The translations under genes were made by a program, and so were the position numbers. This document shows positions 33,648 to 45,869 of a stretch of DNA of 64,000 bases, piece by piece (the first letter of the stretch is position 1; each line of letters opens with the position of its first letter). Under the pieces are notes generated by a model, which saw only the letters and a program-made list of their open reading frames with translations, was not told the origin of the DNA and made no database searches. Source of the DNA: Adiantum capillus-veneris (Eukaryota > Streptophyta > Polypodiopsida > Polypodiales > Pteridaceae); NCBI GenBank assembly GCA_014529385.2, contig CM043965.1, positions 61,083,433-61,147,432 on the forward strand, read 5' to 3'.

Positions 33648-34073
33648 TTGCAAAGCAAAGCACATATTTGGATGTGTGGAGCATCAGAATGTGGGAGTCT
33701 TACAAAGGAAGATTGCATCCTAGAGCGTTCAGTAGAAGATGAAGCTTATATGAAGGAACCATTTCCAGAGTATTTTTTTGAACACTTTGGATGGAATCAA
33801 ATACTGGTGACTCTTGATGTCTACATAAACAAGGCAACCATTACCAAATTTTGGAATGAAGATGGCTATGGCATAACTCCCTTATTTACTATAAAGGTGT
33901 TGAAGGAAGCTAACGAGGTTTGTGAGTGTGAAAGCAGAAAAAGTGAGACCAATAGCTACATCATGGAGCATGGTGCCAAAGTGCAAACGAAGGAAGAAGA
34001 GCAACCACAAGAATCGACAAAATCTATTTCAAAGAAGTCGAGTACAAAAAAGAGTGCAAATGAAAGCAGATGA
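33648..34073 (+). other. 142-codon frame of unknown function in element E
   Basis: Directly after the first protease. Contains 'EDEAYMKEPFPEYFFEHFGWNQI' (given in part: EDEAYMKEPFPE) and an acidic/Ser-Lys-rich tail. I do not recognise the family. It is probably part of the same polyprotein, since coding similarity passes between frames here. Confidence 0.4.
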
Positions 34074-34139
34074 AGGAGCAAAGTCTCCAAGTTCAATGTC
34101 AAATGTTAAACAAAAGCAAGATCAAAAGAAGAACAGGGA

Positions 34140-34450
34140 CAAGGAAGAAGATCGATTGTCTCCTACAACGGTCAAATTCAGCATATGTAGAGAAACAGGA
34201 CTCAAAATCACATGTTCAGTTGTGATAGATACGAAAGCGACAAAGAATCTAATGACTTATAGAACATGGATCATGATGGGAAAGTCGCCAATCAAAGAGC
34301 TAGAAGAAACAGTGTATACAAGTTCAAAAATGCCAATTCCTAGCTTTGGCATGGCAGAAGTCGTACTCAAGTTGAGTATTGGGGAGAACAAGGATACTTT
34401 CCACATAATTGACTGCCATTACATCAAGGAGAGTGGTCCTAACAGAAAGC
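34140..34450 (+). pseudogene. Second retropepsin-like segment of element E
   Basis: Reads 'KITCSVVIDTKATKNLM' with D-T-K-A in place of D-T-G-A (Asp codon 34228-34230). It is followed by 'IPSFGMAEVVLKLSIGE', 'DTFHIIDCHYI' and a damaged 'GPNRKL' where I-x-G-R-x-W/F would be expected. This is the outline of a retropepsin fold lacking the flap glycine of the active-site triplet. It is 328 codons downstream of the first Asp and in the same frame register. Confidence 0.5.
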
Positions 34451-34789
34451 TGGAGAAAAATATTCTTTCAACCATAAGGAAAAGCTTCAACAACAACACC
34501 AAAAGCCCCAAAAAAACGTCAAGTACATGCAAACAAGAAACAACCAACCATCAAGGAGAAAGGTAAAGCTAAAGCAACCACTAAAGTTGATCAACCTTGC
34601 AAGACGATTTTACCTTCAACGAGCCTACATCAAACTTCCTATGAAGCTTCTACATCAAGAGCCACACCATCAACAATGCAATAAAGACCAAGAAAAAATT
34701 CTATCAATCAAAGTTTCCATCACAAAAAAGCATCCAGAAGAAGCCAAACAATGTTAACCAAGTGTTGATATCCAAAGAGCACATCAAAG

Positions 34790-35500
34790 TCAAAGACACA
34801 GTTTGGATACATGAAGCTCAAGTTCAATATCAACAACAAAAAGTGACAGGGTGGGTAGCATCAATGAGTTAATCATTGCTCAGGGCTACTTCTAAGGAAA
34901 CACTAATGTTTGGGCCAAAAAGCCTAAAGTAGCAGCCTGGATCTCCTCACCTCAAGAAAGAAGTTCTACAAGGAGAAATCTGAGCAATCAATGAAAGACC
35001 AACACCTCATGCAAGAGAAGGAACAACAACAAAACGTGGGAAAAAAAATATTTACACAAGCAACACGACAAATATGGGTACCAAAGTCAGACTTCAACAA
35101 AGTTACCCAAGAAAAACAAGTAAAGCAGCGGATGATTCCAATCAAGCTGCTTGAAGTAAAAGGATTTTATGAAGGTAACACACAAATATGGTTACCAAAA
35201 ATTGTAGCTCAACCTGTAAAAATGAAGATCATTCAGGAAACACAAGGCTCCACCCAAAGGCACACAATCAATAGGAAGAGACAACACCCAGTCACCATTA
35301 AGGGTGTTGAACCCTCTAGATGGATACCTCGTCTTCAACTACAAAATCAAGGCTTCTACAATGGAAATCATCAAATCTAGCTAATGAAGCCTAGTGTCCA
35401 TCAAGTCATTGAGATAAAGAAGCAAATTCAAAAGATGGTCACACAAGGACTAAAAACAAGATGGGTTCCAAAAGCGTTCGTGGAAACTCAATCACAGAGA
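34790..35500 (+). repeat. Coding-like repeat region with Q-x-W-[VL]-P-K motifs
   Basis: A motif of the form G-[FY]-[YF]-x-G-N-x-x-[VI]-W occurs near 34880-34922, 35159-35200 and 35345-35380. The shorter W-[VLI]-P-[KR] motif also occurs near 35071, 35314 and 35461. The units are degenerate and interrupted by stops, and their spacing varies. Function unknown; it seems to be a repeat-built C-terminal part of the element E polyprotein. Confidence 0.5.
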
Positions 35501-36875
35501 ACCCACTCATCTTGACAATTGCTCCTCATGGGAAATAAAACAAAAGCTACAGTAGTCCCTTCAAGAGCTGAAGGACTTGTTTCACAAAGCAGTGACAACA
35601 TACAACAAGCAAGTCAAGAGGAGACATAATTTTCCAACCTACTCGACAAAATGGTGGCATCCAAAGACCAACACAATGGAAGAGGCCTAAATTTCTAGAA
35701 CTTATGGAATTGGGTTTGTGGCCTTGAACAGGTCAGTCCAAGTAGCCATTAAAAATACATGGCATAAAAGTCAGAGTCCGCAACCAAGCCACTAAATGAG
35801 TAAATTGCTAGACCCAAACCTTCATGTAATATTCTCTGTAGCCTAAGCGTCGTAGTTATTCTTGGTACTGCTCAAGCTGGAAGACTTGTGCATATTTATG
35901 TTGTGTCGCTCATGGTGGTATAGGTGAGCATAAGAGTCAAAGTCATTGTAGTATAGTGGTGAAGTGAAGGAGGAAGTCCAAAAGATACTCACGCACTCAA
36001 CACAGTGAGGTATGAGTGGAGAAGCTTCTACATCAAAAACCCTTCTTGGAAACGTGAAAGCTATTGTGACATCCTTTGATGTCACAAGTGCTACATTTGT
36101 TCCTTGAACCACCCATAACATCCCTCTTTCACACTACATGCTTTTGTTTGAAAATGTATCATAAGCATATAGAGTGTCACGTAATTGGCACTTGCATTAG
36201 GCACTCTTCCTTTGTTTCTCCCAATCACTCGCCTTGCATGAAGAGGTACTTCAAGTCCAAATGATCAACTCCAATAAGAGCATATACCAAAGGCCCTTTT
36301 TCTCCATCGGGTTTTTTTACCTTTGGTCATCCAGGTTTTGAGGCCCTAATCTAGAGACACCCATCACCACACTCTTGTATGTATTCCTTCTACATTATCA
36401 ATAAGGAAATGGCTACCCAAGTCATTCACCAAGGCGAACAATAGTTGCAGGTCTCCATATGCTTATCAAGAGCATCTTTTATCTTCAAGGACGACAAGAA
36501 AGCTCAATAAAAAAATGACAAGTTAAATAATTGCCTACAATGACAAGAAATGACGACATCAACAAGAGATCTCTCAACAACAAAACATAAGGAGATCAAC
36601 ATTGTTGAAGCTAGTGAAGTATTTCAAGTCAACAACAAAGGCAGACACATCAAGAGAAATTTTCAGGCCAAAAGTGGCACCAACAAGAAGAATGAGCAAC
36701 ATATGCAAATTTTCATCAACAATTGAAGTCCAACACACGCATCAAAATGAACACAACAAATATGAATAACTCAACTAAGGGGGGAGCGTCATCAACGACA
36801 ACACACTTCCCAAGTTAAAGACCAACCTTGAAAACAGAACTGAAGACAACCCTATGACAAGGGACGACATGATCT
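35501..36875 (+). other. Non-coding stretch before the polypurine tract of element E
   Basis: A/C-rich sequence with many 'caacaa' and 'catcaa' phrases. No domain in any frame. The frames listed at 35843-36264 have no motif. Confidence 0.4.
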
Positions 36876-36888
36876 AGGAAGGAGGGAA
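36876..36888 (+). other. Polypurine tract of element E
   Basis: AGGAAGGAGGGAA immediately before TGTTACGAG, the usual PPT-TG junction of an LTR retrotransposon. Confidence 0.65.
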
Positions 36889-37540
36889 TGTTACGAGATA
36901 GACCAAATGAGCACGCACCTAGTTGGACACATAGTCGGACACCACATTTGTACTCTATTAGTTTTTTGAGCTCGTGTAGTGATACTCTGTGTAAATCCTA
37001 ATTCTAGAGTAGTAGGTCAATTCCCTGAGTTGTAACTCTGTCATGCCAATTGTAAAGGTCCGTGTGAGCCGGCCACTAGTCATTTAGAATTCCCTAAGTA
37101 TAAAGTTCAATAACTTTAATGTGAAAGGAGGCTTATCTTTAGAGAAGAAAGACCTCTAATGTACGTACGCCCAAGCTACAAAGCTGCTCCAACTTATAAT
37201 CATCGCAACTAATGATTGGGTAATCCATTTTCAGTTTTGAAATTTGCATTGTGTTCCTCTTTGCATGCTCTTTTAATTAAGTATAAGCATTCTTAGTTTT
37301 GTTGAGGTTCGCAACTATACATTAGTGAGTCTAATCTTCAAATTTGAGTGCTTAAATCATTGTTTTTAGTCATTTTGATAGTTCTGCTATAGATTTTAGG
37401 ACCTTTTTCATGATCTTTTCAGATTGTGACCAGACTTGCTAGGATAGTGCCCTAGGTGTCGTAGACCTCCTCCTAAAGTTTCATTGCATTTCGAGTCCGT
37501 TCAAGTGTTAAAATGGTGTGATGACCTAGAGCTGTGAGAA
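36889..37540 (+). repeat. Probable 3' LTR of element E
   Basis: Begins TGTTACGAGATAG after the polypurine tract. No partner LTR was found in the window, so the right end is a guess. Confidence 0.5.
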
Positions 37541-38000
37541 AGGACATAGACAAATTTCCTTGATCATTGAGTGATTGATTTGCTTGTTGAGTTGGTGTGT
37601 TTTCTTGTTAAGGTTTACTTCTTGAGGTTGACAATCTCAAAGAGTCTCCGTGCCCCATCCAAGTCCGTCGCGGCGACCCGCAAACAGTGGACTTTAGAAA
37701 CAACTTGTCCACTTTCCATTAGTATTAGCAAGAGTACATATGGCTTGCCCAAACCATTAATAAATATATGAGCATGCAAGCCATATCTAAAGCCGTATTT
37801 GAAGCGACAAGCACATATGGCAAGTGTCCAAGCCTTTTTTGAACTTTGTTTGTGTTTAGGGTCCCTAATAACACAAATGGGCTTTAAAAATGCCTTTCCA
37901 TTTGTGCTTACCACTTTGTATACATCTTTCCCTTGTACCTATTAATGGTTTGGGAAAGATGGCAAGCAAAAATAGCAAGTGTACACTTACCATTTCTGAA
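37541..38000. other. Unassigned stretch containing an inverted repeat
   Basis: No gene recognised. A perfect 15-bp inverted repeat, CCCAAACCATTAATA at 37748-37762 and its complement at 37940-37954, encloses about 180 bp. Confidence 0.4.
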
Positions 38001-38685
38001 ATCTATCAATGAGATGACCTATCAACTCAAGTTGCCCAACCATTGGCTCATACACAATGCTTTCCATGTAAGCCTCCTAAAGCCTTACAAAGGAGAGCCA
38101 CCTCAAGAAGCAATCATTGAAGACCCACCGGAGATCAAGGACCAAGAAGAAGTGTTGCATCCCGAGTCCATTCTCCGACATGAAGACAAGGTATTGAGAG
38201 GCAGTAAGACTATCTGATGATATCTTATCAAGTTTAAAAATTATCCTTTTGAAGATGCTAGATGGATACAAGGCATACAATTAAAGGATAACCTAGACCT
38301 GGTCAATGCTTGCAATGATTTCCTAGAGTAAGAAAATGTAAATTTCTATAGATGAAACAAGTTTTTGTCTTATAAGACTCTCTTTTTCTTTATTGTGCAC
38401 AAATGTTAATAAGTATGCATGATTAGGATCATGTTTGTGGAGACTACGTCTCCCAAACACCAAGTAGAGTTTTCCACTCTACTATGGAAGATTGATACGG
38501 GCTAATGTGCAGACATGCTTGCAGCAGCTAAGGCTCTCAAGTAGCAAATGGACTAGTCAACCACTTTGGAATGGTGTTGTAGGGTGAAACATGGATCCTC
38601 TACCCGCTAGCAAACGGATTAATGACTACGCTTTATCTTCTCTACATCATAGTTGAGGATGACTATGATTTCAAGAGAGAGGTAA
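38001..38685 (+). pseudogene. 3' end of pol of a truncated family-1 gypsy (C')
   Basis: Matches the last part of gypsy B pol from '[29 protein letters not shown]' (partly quoted: [14 protein letters not shown]) through the chromodomain-like segment, then the 3' untranslated region and polypurine tract. Two adjacent TGA codons replace the Arg-Arg of the chromodomain. The left end is a sharp break at about 38001. Confidence 0.88.
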
Positions 38686-39058
38686 TGTCATAAAAACTAA
38701 TATCTAATCCTCCCAAATTATTTTCTCATGTTAAATTGATCACTTAATATGGGGAGATACCAAGGGAGTAAAAGCTAGAATATTGGTAAGGCTGCCAAAC
38801 CGGTCTCAGCAGGGATCCAAAGGAGGGAAAATAGGAATCCAAAGGGAGACGGTTTGCAAAAGAGGAATGTGCACCAATGGAGCTTAAAAGACCTAAGGTT
38901 CAACTCCATTAAGACTTCCGTAGGTTAAGGTTCCTAAATTTAATTTAAAGGTCCATTGGCCAAGGTGGGGAAAAATTGGATGGTTATGGGAAGACTAAAA
39001 ACTCTTCCCACATCCCTAGGAAGGAGGGGGCAAGCCCTAATGGTAGGGGATGAGAGAG

Positions 39059-39109
<51 letters not shown>

Positions 39110-40255
39110 CCCAAGATCTCCCCAATGGGAAGAATGGACACATGGCAGGCTCCTAGCCTAGTTGCCCACAATCTCCCCTCTAATCCTATTGGATGGCCAT
39201 ACACGTGGACCAATGAGAATTATCCTAGAGTAAAATTAGTCTAATCAATATAAAAATGCTTGATAAAAGAACCAATAGAAATTAAGCTCCCTAGAAGACT
39301 ATTGGACAGTCTACCAAGGGGTCCAATGAGCATCCAGTAGCCTAATGGCTTGCTTGATTCCTATTGTGCAGAAGACTCAAAGGTCCAATGAGAGTTTAAA
39401 TGAATTATTTAATTACCTAAAGCTCTCACAAAAGGGAAAAGGGGGACACGTGTCACAATGCTATCAATTATGCTTCTTATTTGTTATTGTCTAAGCCTTG
39501 CAGGAACCAATGGGAAGCTAGCAAGAGCAAAAAGCAAGAGGAGTCGACCAAGTAGAAATAGAGTTGCATTTCTAGTCTAACTCACTTTGCCACACACAAA
39601 CACAACTTATGTGTTGAGCAATAACTCCATCTCCTTCTCCAAGCATTGAGAAGTAAAGGCCTACACCAACAACTCTTGGCTATGAAAAGCAAATCCAACC
39701 AAGAGCCAAGCTTCAATGGCATGCTCATCTCCTCTGCCATACTAATTACTAAGCGAAGCTATGTTTTTAGAGTAAATAAGTGAGGAAAATACTTATTTCT
39801 CGTCAGATACATCTTCTTCCTCTCAATCTTTCCTCATTCCCTACTAGCTGTCACCATTTTTGGAGGTGTGTGAGGTCTTGGGACTGAGGCTAGAGATACT
39901 ATGTGTGTTTTTCAAGCATAATTTGGTGCATGAAGCTTCCATCTTCATTGCACCAACGAGTTTTCTCAAGGAACACAAAGATTGTACCGTACAAAAATCT
40001 CCTTTGATGGGAGAATCTATAATACAAAGCCTTTTTGGAGAAGGAACTGGCTCTATGTAAATTTGGTCCTCAGTTGTTGTCAATTGTTCTATTTCTCTCT
40101 CTCTTCAAGTATTGTCTATGCCAAACTAGCTAGATGTAAATTGCTATGTTGCTTTCTCAGATTAAGTACTCTCTCTATGCTCATTAGGAACTTGTTTCTA
40201 ATGAAATGGTCACTATTTCCACTACACACAAGTTACTAGTGCATTAAATGGTACA
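38686..40255 (+). repeat. LTR shared by C' and gypsy C
   Basis: 1,570 bp, TGTCATAAAAAC...AAATGGTACA, same family as the LTR of gypsy B. It follows the polypurine tract of C' and precedes the primer site of C, so it acts as 3' LTR of one and 5' LTR of the other. Contains (CA)n at 39060-39106. Confidence 0.92.
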
Positions 40256-40256
40256 T

Positions 40257-40268
40257 TGGTATCAAAGC
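40257..40268 (+). other. Primer binding site of gypsy C, one mismatch
   Basis: TGGTATCAAAGC: the initiator tRNA-Met site with G to A at position 9. Confidence 0.85.
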
Positions 40269-40667
40269 TATTGGTTTCTTTTTTCTTGCTCAAGAAGAGA
40301 GGTCCTCAAGATTTCTACAAATAGTTGGCGGTATTAATTGCAAAAGAGTAAGTAGAATAGGGATTTTTCACCCTTGAAGCATGCCTGCTTTATGCAATTA
40401 ACGGGGATATTGTCAAGAGCTATGGTCTTAATAATGGATTCCTACGGGGCTTTCCTATGTCTTAACCATTATTGAGTTATTAGAAGCTTGACGGGAATTA
40501 GTGTTATCTTGGCTCTATTGAACCCTCTCTTCTATACCTTGCAATTAATAATATTCAAGGTACAGGTATAGATGCTTGAGTGCTTACCTTTGAAGGTAAA
40601 GAGGAGTAGCAAATAGGGCTTGAAGTGCCAAAGTACAAGTAATAATTTACACCTAAAATTTGCTAGT

Positions 40668-42240
40668 ATGGCTGACAAGGGAAAAGAGATTGAAATGAAT
40701 GTTGATAGCTTTGATTTTGCCAATGAAAGAAACTAATGATGCCCCGTTGCTTGTAAACTATATGATGTTTTAAGGCTTCAACAAGCCCTGGACTCCATCC
40801 CTCCAAGTTGAAGTGCTACAGCATTTGCGCACCCATGGTATTCTCCAAAATCCCCACCAAGAAGAGAGAGTACCTAAGAAAGCTCCTGGTGAGACTTCCA
40901 AAAGAGGACTCTATCCATTAAAGGAAGAAGAGGAGGATCCGTATGAAGAGCTCAAGAACCCAAGTTTCAATGGTAGAGTCCCCACCAAAAGAACAAGAAA
41001 TAAGCGAGTCTCCTGCCACCTCGGCGGAGATGGCTCCATGAAGACGACGGGCAAAATGCTCTCGAACAACCCCTAAATGAAGTAGACCATCGCATACTCA
41101 TCTTCACCATAATTTAAAGAGGGAAGAGAGAAAACAAGAGAAGAAAAAGGCAAAAAAGAGGTCACCCTCTTCTTGATCTTTCTCATCCTCTTCCTCTTCT
41201 GAAGAAAGTGATGGTGCAAAAAAGGAGGAACAAGGGAAGAAAGAGGAGAGAAAGAGGTCACCCTCTTCTCCATCCTCCTCGTCCTCTTCTTCTTCTGAAT
41301 AAAGTGATGGTGCAGCTCTCGAGCTGCCCAAGAGAAGAGGCCATAGGAAATCATATGCCGCCTGGAAGAGGTCGTCCAAGCTCAAAAAGTTCAAAGAGGG
41401 AGGAAAGAACATCTCTTTCCTTGCCTACGATGGCTTTTTTGGTGCTACGGACAAAGTCTTGGTCTTTATTCAACAATTCGATGTGGCATTTGGAGATGAG
41501 GGCTTCACGGAGTCCTCTAAGCTACATCATGTAGCTATTCATTTTCAGAAATCTGTCGGGAAATGGTGGTCTAGCCTACGAGCAAACAGTGAAGCTCCAC
41601 GAACATGGAAAGCTTTAAGAGATTCCATCATGAAGCATTTTTGGCTACTGATGCTAAAGACAAAGTATTCACCGAATGGTGAAGCTTGAAGCTCTCTCCC
41701 TACAAATCTATTTATAAGTATGTAGACAAGTTTTAGGATTTACATCTCAAAGCCGCTGTCTACATAAAGATGGATTTTAGAGAGCAAAAACAACAATTTT
41801 GTGTGGGTTTATCTGAGGATATGGCGGAGTATGTTAACCCCCAAAGGCCACGCACCATATTTGCGGTCATACACCATACCATGATGGCTTCAAGAATTAA
41901 CTTCCAACAAGGGGCTAAGAGAAATCTTAAGCCCATGGAAAACAAGGACCGTAACAAGCCTAAGGGGAAGGACAACATCCAAAAGTCTCCCAAAGGCAAC
42001 GCCAACAACAACAAAGCTAAGGAGAAGGGTGTTTATAAAGGCAAAAATAAACTCTCTCCTGAAGAGCTAGATCGTTATCGAAAAGATAACCGTTGTTTCA
42101 AGTCTGGGGAGCAAGGGCATGCCTATCATGCTTGCCCCCACAAGAATACACGTAATGAGCCTCCTAGAGCTACCTTTGTCAAAATTCAAGAAGAGGATGC
42201 TCATCACAAAGAATCTCCTCTATGTCATGCTTGGGAAAAG
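40668..42240 (+). pseudogene. Gag of gypsy C, broken
   Basis: Starts with MADKGKEIEMNVD at 40668 but shifts frame within about 20 codons. The Arg/Ser-rich part contains stops. The gag core is recognisable at 41459-41689, and from 41770 the frame is open through the knuckle into the protease without a shift, unlike gypsy B. The knuckle reads CFKSGEQGHAYHAC: Ser (42103-42105) replaces the second zinc-binding Cys. Confidence 0.88.
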
Positions 42241-42813
42241 CTAAGAGAACATGATTCTTTCATTCTCTCTTACCCTAGTTCTACTCACAATCTCATATCC
42301 ACAGAGTTGGCCACCAAGCTAGGAATCCAAACCTATGGGATGGAAGATGTCCTACCTGCCGATGGTGCTTTCAAGGGACAAGAAGCCTCAGTCACTCCCT
42401 TAATTGGGAAATTGAGGGTCCATGTCCAAAGCTATATGGACAAGGAGGATTTCTTCATCTCTGCTTTCAAGCATGAGGATGTAATCCTAGGGGCACCATG
42501 GTTTGATTGCATGGTTGCCAATGTTAAATTCCCTGAAAGACAAATCTATTTTAGGTACAGGGAAAAAGGTATGTACATAAATGCTAAGGATTTGGGTAGT
42601 ACCATACCCATTGTACATAAGCAAGCTTTCAATAAGTCAACAAAGAGCTCTATTTCCATGCACATGATTTTTGTTAAAGATTCTCAAAATGAAAGTAATG
42701 TTTTAGCAAAAGAAGATATAAACCATAAAAAAGAACTCAAGTTATCCAATTTCCTCAAGGGTTTCGAGGATGTTTTTATTGATGACATCCCTTGTGAACT
42801 ACCTCCCAAATGA
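42241..42813 (+). pseudogene. Protease of gypsy C, active-site Asp lost
   Basis: Same frame as gag. The active-site segment reads 'LSYPSSTHNLIS' where gypsy B has 'LFDPGSTHNFIS'. The Asp codon has become Tyr at 42271-42273 and Gly has become Ser. The flap and 'VILGAPWFD' region remain. The frame stops at 42811-42813, and the following ~70 bp are shortened relative to gypsy B. Confidence 0.88.
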
Positions 42814-42829
42814 GGGGATGATGACCATG

Positions 42830-45510
42830 CAATAACCTCCTTATTGAGTTTCTCAATCTCAACGAGAGGATATTATGTAGCAAGTGCATGAGTTGGTTAA
42901 GAAAGGCATGGTTAGGCCTAGCTCATCTCCATTTTGTTCACCAGTGTTATTAGTGCAAAAGAAAGATAGCACATATCGTATGTGTGTCAACTATAGAGCA
43001 CTAAATAGGATCACTATCAAGAATAGGTTTCCCGTTCCACGGGTAGAAGACCTATTTGATAAGCTACAGGGGTCGACCTACTTCAGTAGGGTTGACCTAA
43101 AAAATGGCTACCATCAAATAAGGATAGTTGATCAAGACATTGTAAAGGCCACGTATCGCACTATGTTTGGTCTTTACGAGTACATTGTCATGCCTTTTGG
43201 CTTGACCAATGCACCAGCTACATTTAATTGTTTGATGGAGAAGCTATTTAGGCCTCAACAAAGCTTTGCTGGAGTGTTCTTTGATAATATATTCATCTAC
43301 TTTAATTCATTAAACGAACACAGGCAACATCTCCAGGTAATATTTCAAGTTTTACGAGAGAATAAACTATATATTAATCGAAAGAAAAGTGAATTTTTGT
43401 GAAAACATATTCAGTATTTAGGTCACATTATCTCTCAAGATGGCATCCAAATGGATCCATCAAAGCTAGAGGTAATAAAAGGATGGCCTAATCCAAGGAA
43501 TCTGCATGAACTAAGAACCTTTATAGGTATGTGTGCATACTATAGACTCTTCATAGAAAAGTCATGACCTAACAAAGAAAAATGCTAAGGTATATATGGT
43601 CCACCAAGGAGAACAATGCTTTCAAAAAGCTTAAAGAGAAGCTTATCTCTCAACATGTGCTTACATTGTCAGATCTCTCAAAGCCATTTGAGGTCCAATA
43701 CAACACTTGTGGTGATTGCCTTGGAGCTGTTTTGCTACAAGAAGGGCACACCATAGCCTATGAAAGTCAAAGGCTTGACTTTGTTGAGCAAGTTCTAGGT
43801 ATATATGAGAAGGAACTCTTTGCAGTTCTACATGCTCTAGGCTTGTGGAAGCACTATTTATTGGGGACTTCTTTCATTTTGAAAACTGATCCCCAAAGCC
43901 TTAAGTACTTCATGACGCAGGCCAAGTTCTCCAACAAACAAATGAGGTGGGAAAATTTCCTTTCACAATCTCACTTTCATATTGTTCACATGCTAGCAAG
44001 CATAATCCAGTAGCCAAGACAAACGAGAGGGAATGCGATATCCATAGCAACTCACAATGATCTATCTTCTATGATAAATGGGTACGTTATCGATCTACAT
44101 TTTAAATATGTGATTTCATCCCTTGCACTAGGGAAGAAGGAAGAACCGTTTACCTTACAAGATGGTTATCATCTCTATGGCAACAAACTATGCGTTACTA
44201 ACCCACTATGTGAGAAAGTAATCTATGAATCCCATGCTCCTCCTTATGCGGGGCATAGAGGGCTTCAGTCTACCCTAAAAGGGATAGAAACATACTTCTA
44301 TTGGCATGCCATGAAAGCAAACATACAAGAGTATGTTTCAAAATGTGTGGTATGCCAAAAGACTAAGTTTGATAGAGGGAATCAACCTGGATTGCTTCTA
44401 CCTTTTCCAATTCCTAATTCATCATGGGAGAGCATATCCATGGATTTTATCTTTGGATTGCCCAATTCTATCCATGGGAATACAAGAATATGGACAATAG
44501 TAGACAGGTTTAGCAAACAAGCACATTTTATACCTATCAAAAAGACAATTAAGGCCCATCAAATGGCAACCCTCTTTATATCACAAATCTTAAGACCACG
44601 GCTTGACAATGTCCATAGTGTCAGATAGAGATCTTGGAATGACCAGTAATTTTTGGAAGGGTCTCTTTGAGAATTTAGGTACAAGGCTAAACTTCTCTTT
44701 GGTCTATCACCCGCAAACGGATGGCCAAAGTGAAATAGCTAACCTAACAATTCTTGATCTACTAAAAGCTTATGTCACAAAAGTAGATCAAAAGTCCCAA
44801 TGAGAGAAGTACTCACCTTTAGTGGAGTATGCTTACAAAAACATTGTACATACTTCCATGGGAAAAGCACCTTTTGAGGTGATACAGGGAAGATCAAAAA
44901 TTCCCCTGCTACTCAAAGTACATGGGAAGATCTTCGTTGCGGATGAACATAGCCGAGACCTGCAAGAATATTTTAGAAGATTAACTATGCTATATATATC
45001 TCTCAGAAAAGGCAAAAGGATGTTGCTGATAAGCACAGAAGATCTCTAACCTTTAAACAAAATGGGGTCTTGCTTAAGTTTCCCAAGGCTCGATTAAGGC
45101 ACACAACGGGCAAGAATCCTACCGGACACCAAAAGTACTATACTAAGTTAGCAAAAAGGTACCATTGTCCCTTTCAGAATCTTAGGCCAATCAATGAGAT
45201 TACCTATCAACTCAAGTTGCCCAACCATTGGCTCATACACAATGCTTTCCACGTGAGCCTACTAAAGCCTTACAAAGGGGATCCACCTCAAGAAGCAATC
45301 ATTGAAGACCCATCGGAGATCGAGGGCCGAGAATAAGTGTTGCAGCCCGAGTCCATTCTCCGACATGAAGACAAGGTATTGAGAGGCGGTAAGACTATGC
45401 AACGATATCTTATCAAGTTTAAAAATTATCCTTTTGAAGATACTAGATGGACGCATGGCATACAATTAAAGGATAACCTAAACTTTGTCAATGCTCACAA
45501 TGATTCCCTA
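42830..45510 (+). pseudogene. Pol of gypsy C, broken in many places
   Basis: Collinear with the 893-residue pol of gypsy B. The RT catalytic box is F-F-D-N, with Asn at 43286-43288 for the second Asp. A stop falls at 43400-43402. A small deletion near 43563 removes the connection segment. RNase H is at 43582-44013, integrase at 44071-44800 with a frameshift near 44600 and a stop at 44803, and the chromodomain-like tail at 45070-45510 again contains a stop. It cannot give an active enzyme. Confidence 0.92.
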
Positions 45511-45869
45511 CAGTAAGCAAATGTAAAAATGTATAAATGAACAAAGTTTTTGTCTTATAAGACTCTTTTTTCTTTATTGTGCACAAATGTTAATAAGTAT
45601 GCATGCTTAGGATCATGTTTGTGGAGATGGCGTCTCCCGACCACCAAGTAGAGTTTGTCACTCTACTATGGAAGATTGATACAGCCTAATGTGCAGACAT
45701 GCTTGCGGCAGTCAAGCCTCTCAAGCACCAAATAAACTATTCATTCATTCTGGAATTGTGTCGTAGGGTAAAACAAGGATCCTCTACCCACTAGCAAACG
45801 GACTAATGACTAGGCTTTATCTTCTCTACCTCATAGTCGAGGACGACTATGGTTTCAAGAGAGAGATAA
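45511..45869 (+). other. 3' untranslated region and polypurine tract of gypsy C
   Basis: Matches the equivalent part of gypsy B. The tract just before TGTCATAA reads AAGAGAGAGATAA. Confidence 0.8.

Larger units (their letters stand above)
27700..37500 (+). mobile_element. Element E: LTR-type retroelement with gag and protease but no RT or integrase
   Basis: The order is a repeat-rich leader with palindromes (28123-29891), gag with three knuckles, a retropepsin, a second retropepsin-like segment, a Trp-motif repeat region, a polypurine tract (36876-36888) and TGTTACGAG opening a 3' LTR-like region. No YxDD, RNase H or D,D35E motif was found in any frame between 33500 and 36900. The 5' LTR was not recognised, so the left boundary is arbitrary. 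The element is decayed and could be a non-autonomous gypsy relative or a deleted one. Confidence 0.55.
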
